This document shows, piece by piece, positions 61,960 to 64,000 of a stretch of 64,000 nucleotides of DNA. Source of the DNA: SHZI01 sp049290495 (lineage in GTDB: Bacteria > Pseudomonadota > Gammaproteobacteria > Steroidobacterales > GCA-2729495); contig JBATNV010000200.1 of NCBI GenBank assembly GCA_049290495.1, positions 62,001 through 126,000 of the forward strand, in the 5' to 3' direction. How positions within the stretch are numbered: the stretch's first letter is position 1; every line of letters begins with the position of its first letter. The notes under the pieces are model-generated. The model was not told the origin of the DNA. It did not search any database and was given only the letters and a program-made list of their open reading frames with translations. Made by a program: the position numbers and the translations under genes.

Positions 61960-63534
61960 TTACGCGGGATTTTTCCGGCGGCTCTCGTCGAGTATCTGCT
62001 GACGTACTGCACTGATTTCCGTCGTCCGCGATGCTGGCGCCGTGGCGCTGCAGGCAGGCGTACGCGGACAGGCATTGCTGCGCGGACAAATCACGCTGGC
62101 CGGTGACTCCAGCGCCTCGCCGACCCAGGCGATATTGAGCACTCCCCCAACCGCGCGGATTGCACTCGCGGCACTTGCTGGCACTGTGGCTGTGCCGCTG
62201 CGACGGCGGCAGACCTGGTGGATTTCCTGCACGATGGCTTCAGCGTCAAAACCCTGTGACTCCAGTGCTGGCACCAGATCGATACCTACCGAGAGCACAT
62301 GCGGATTGCCCGCCATGTCTCTGGTGCGCAGCGAGTGACAGCAATAGAGCAGCGCACGTTCACCGTCGATGAGTACAGAAATCTGCGCCGCCGGCTGCAA
62401 GTTCTTGCCCCCGTCCAGCATCCGGAACACCGCCCAGTGCGGGCAGGGGTCGGAGACCATGGCGAAATTTCCCCACGGCAGCGGTATGCCATTGCCGCGA
62501 TACACGGCACGCAGATAGCCCGGCGGATAAGCATCGAAGAAATGCCAGTGTCGATAGGGCGACACGGCAGTCATCCGGCGCATGACGACCGCGGGCGTCA
62601 GTTCCAGCTTGCTGCAGGCCTCGACACGATAACTCTCGCGCGTGAGGAAACGCCGGAAGTCGCGCTTCGGGCACAAAAGCGCGCCGGCGAAGAAGCCGCA
62701 CTCGAAGTCTCGCCAGGCAGAAAGCACGTCCTGAACGTTCATACCGCCGGTGTTCTGCGCGGTGCCAGTCGGGCTGCCACCCATTTCACCGCCTGTGGCA
62801 TGCGCTGACTTCAGCCCGTCTCCGCCGTGCAGGATCTTGTGCGCCAGGTGAGAGGCGAGGTCGAATTTCAGGCGGGCAGGATCCTTCTGCAGTTCGCGAT
62901 TGGCGTAGACGGTGCCGGGCGCCTCATAGAAAGAGCGCATCATGCTGCGTACCTCACGATCATTGTCGCGTGCCAGCAGCGGCTTGCGATCGAACCATTG
63001 CACCTTTACGCCGTGGCGTTTGCAAAGGTGCAGCAGGTCATCGACCGTCAGCGGAAAGCGCCGTTCACCGATCTCCTCGGCAGAGCGTTCCAGATCCGGA
63101 AAATCGTTCTGCGCCATCTCCTGATAGGAGCGGATCAGCAGATGAGCAAACTGCTGGCCTGTCGTGCCTGTCTGCGCCAGGAGTTCGGGGATAGCTGCTT
63201 CAAGCAGTTCGCGGGAAAACAGAAAACCCGGCTCAAGCGGAATTCTCGCCGCGCCGCCCTTGATCTTGTCGCGCGGCGTGGCCTCGATTTCCGGATTCTC
63301 GTCGAGAAACCACTTTGCGTCTTTCTGGAACACGGAGGCCAGTAGTTCCAGCAGTGCGGCCGAAGGAATCCGTTGCCCGGTCTCGATCATGCTCAGGTAG
63401 GAGACGGACGGCGCCAGGTCTGCATCGAGCTGGATGCACCGGGTGGAGAGGTCCTGCAGCGTCAGTCCGTTCCGCTTGCGCAGACTGCGGAATTTCGCGC
63501 CGAGGAAGTGGCTCTTTCTGAGCAGAGTGGACAT
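61960..63534 (-). CDS. ScfR/RamB-type acyl-CoA-responsive regulator
   Basis: 524 residues. An N-terminal XRE helix-turn-helix (about 11-70; RKRNGLTLQDLSTRC, SVSYLSMIETGQRIPS) precedes an ImmA/IrrE-like domain (about 150-250, with HLAHKILHGG) and a DUF2083-type C-terminus ending in a Cys cluster (CPRSNACPRTPAC). This is the architecture of RamB/MccR/ScfR regulators of glyoxylate and short-chain acyl-CoA metabolism. It is divergent from aceB across 74 bp, as expected for control of the glyoxylate shunt. Confidence 0.88.
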   Translation of the reverse strand: MSTLLRKSHFLGAKFRSLRKRNGLTLQDLSTRCIQLDADLAPSVSYLSMIETGQRIPSAALLELLASVFQKDAKWFLDENPEIEATPRDKIKGGAARIPLEPGFLFSRELLEAAIPELLAQTGTTGQQFAHLLIRSYQEMAQNDFPDLERSAEEIGERRFPLTVDDLLHLCKRHGVKVQWFDRKPLLARDNDREVRSMMRSFYEAPGTVYANRELQKDPARLKFDLASHLAHKILHGGDGLKSAHATGGEMGGSPTGTAQNTGGMNVQDVLSAWRDFECGFFAGALLCPKRDFRRFLTRESYRVEACSKLELTPAVVMRRMTAVSPYRHWHFFDAYPPGYLRAVYRGNGIPLPWGNFAMVSDPCPHWAVFRMLDGGKNLQPAAQISVLIDGERALLYCCHSLRTRDMAGNPHVLSVGIDLVPALESQGFDAEAIVQEIHQVCRRRSGTATVPASAASAIRAVGGVLNIAWVGEALESPASVICPRSNACPRTPACSATAPASRTTEISAVRQQILDESRRKNPA

Positions 63535-63543
63535 AAGTCAGGT

Positions 63544-63583
63544 GTGAAATTTACACAGTGAAATTTTCGATGTGAAATTTTCG
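63544..63583. promoter_or_regulatory. Triple 14-bp direct repeat, predicted ScfR operator
   Basis: GTGAAATTT begins at 63544, 63558 and 63572, exactly 14 bp apart; the last two copies extend to GTGAAATTTTCG. The first copy also forms a near-dyad (TGTGAAATTTACACA). The array fills the divergent gap between the regulator and aceB. Confidence 0.7.
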
Positions 63584-63608
63584 TCTGCGTCCATCGTAAG
63601 CTCCGTCC

Positions 63609-64000
63609 ATGGATACAGCAAGCCACACCGACAGCATCATCACGCCGCAGGCCATGCGGCTGGTCACCGAACTGCAGCGCCGCTTCAATCCCCGCCGGAT
63701 GGAGCTGCTGGCCGCGCGCCAGAAGCGACAGGCCGCCATCGATGCCGGCGCCATGCCGGACTTTCTGCCCGACACAGCGGTCATACGCGCCGCCGACTGG
63801 CGAATTTCACCGGTGCCTGTCGATCTGCAGGACCGGCGGGTTGAAATCACCGGTCCGGTCGAGCGCAAGATGATGATCAATGCGCTGAACTCTTCGGCGC
63901 TGGCCTTCATGGCCGATTGCGAGGACTCCTGTGCGCCAACCTGGGACAACATCGTTCAGGGCCAGCAGAATCTCAAGGACGCCGTCGACCGCACCATCAG
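63609..64000 (+). CDS. aceB: Malate synthase A (5' part, cut by window end)
   Basis: The first 130 codons are visible, open to the window edge. They read as malate synthase A, which condenses glyoxylate and acetyl-CoA to malate in the glyoxylate shunt: ELQRRFNPRRMELLAARQKRQ, FLPDTAVIRAADWRI and FMADCEDSCAPTWDN are conserved N-terminal segments. No strong ribosome site precedes this ATG, so the start could be adjusted. The adjacent ScfR-type regulator and repeat array suggest acetyl-CoA-linked control. Confidence 0.93.
   Translation, partial: MDTASHTDSIITPQAMRLVTELQRRFNPRRMELLAARQKRQAAIDAGAMPDFLPDTAVIRAADWRISPVPVDLQDRRVEITGPVERKMMINALNSSALAFMADCEDSCAPTWDNIVQGQQNLKDAVDRTI

Noticed and set aside
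1..64000. tRNA, rRNA, IS elements
   Set aside because: No tRNA cloverleaf or CCA-ended element, no rRNA segment and no transposase frame was recognised by reading; a tool such as tRNAscan-SE was not available.

Overview
The window is gene-dense, GC-rich bacterial chromosome. Its gene content points to a free-living aerobic gammaproteobacterium, probably near the Xanthomonadales/Nevskiales/Steroidobacterales: a TorF-type porin, a GldAFG-like ABC set followed by DUF4340, HME-RND metal efflux, GlnK very like that of Pseudomonas, a ScfR/RamB-type regulator beside malate synthase A, and a two-gene 2-oxoacid:ferredoxin oxidoreductase with a GltD-like partner. No rRNA, tRNA, CRISPR array or insertion sequence was seen. 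Placement below class is inference.

Layout. 1-5.3 kb: envelope-maintenance run (SohB, M48 lipoprotein protease, L,D-transpeptidase, rhomboid) ending in an isolated contractile-tail sheath protein. 5.3-7.1 kb: small genes and a TorF-like porin. 7.3-11.4 kb: polyamine ABC transporter potFGHI. 11.4-21.6 kb (minus): ilvA, then DUF4340-GldG-GldF-GldA, an MFS transporter and an M16 protease. 21.7-24.8 kb: pip, pyrC and an NmrA-like reductase. 25.0-29.8 kb: GltD/ferredoxin oxidoreductase plus korAB. 30.1-32.3 kb: predicted small RNA and sigma-54 activator. 32.4-38.8 kb: dacB, glnK, DUF547, a TonB-like TPR protein, msrA and an HD-GYP-like protein. 38.8-43.1 kb: MacA/MacB-like tripartite exporter. 43.0-51.9 kb (minus): response regulator, sensor kinase, small membrane protein and czcCBA. 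52-58.4 kb (minus): LuxR regulator, GST, second HD-GYP-like protein, cytochrome operon and an Ala-rich lipoprotein. 58.8-64 kb: TetR/MFS pair, EVE protein, ScfR regulator and the start of aceB.

The most notable object lies at 30161-32321. A PAS-PAS-AAA+-Fis sigma-54 activator is read rightward. Divergent from it is a nearly perfect sigma-54 promoter (30342-30358, minus). That promoter faces a 170-nt non-coding stretch with two strong C-rich-loop hairpins and a U-tract terminator. Three related 12-bp dyads (ACG-N6-CGT) lie between promoter and activator, about 76-117 bp upstream of the predicted RNA start, where activators of this class bind. This looks like a self-contained activator plus regulatory RNA unit, comparable in layout to LuxO/Qrr or CbrB/CrcZ but with different sequence. 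The G-rich ribosome sites of the porin and of potF in this same window are complementary to its C-rich loops.

Other points of interest are the lone tail sheath, two HD-GYP proteins that both lack the His of the HD pair, a dihydroorotase with Gln in place of the first metal His, and a triple 14-bp direct repeat between the ScfR-type regulator and aceB.
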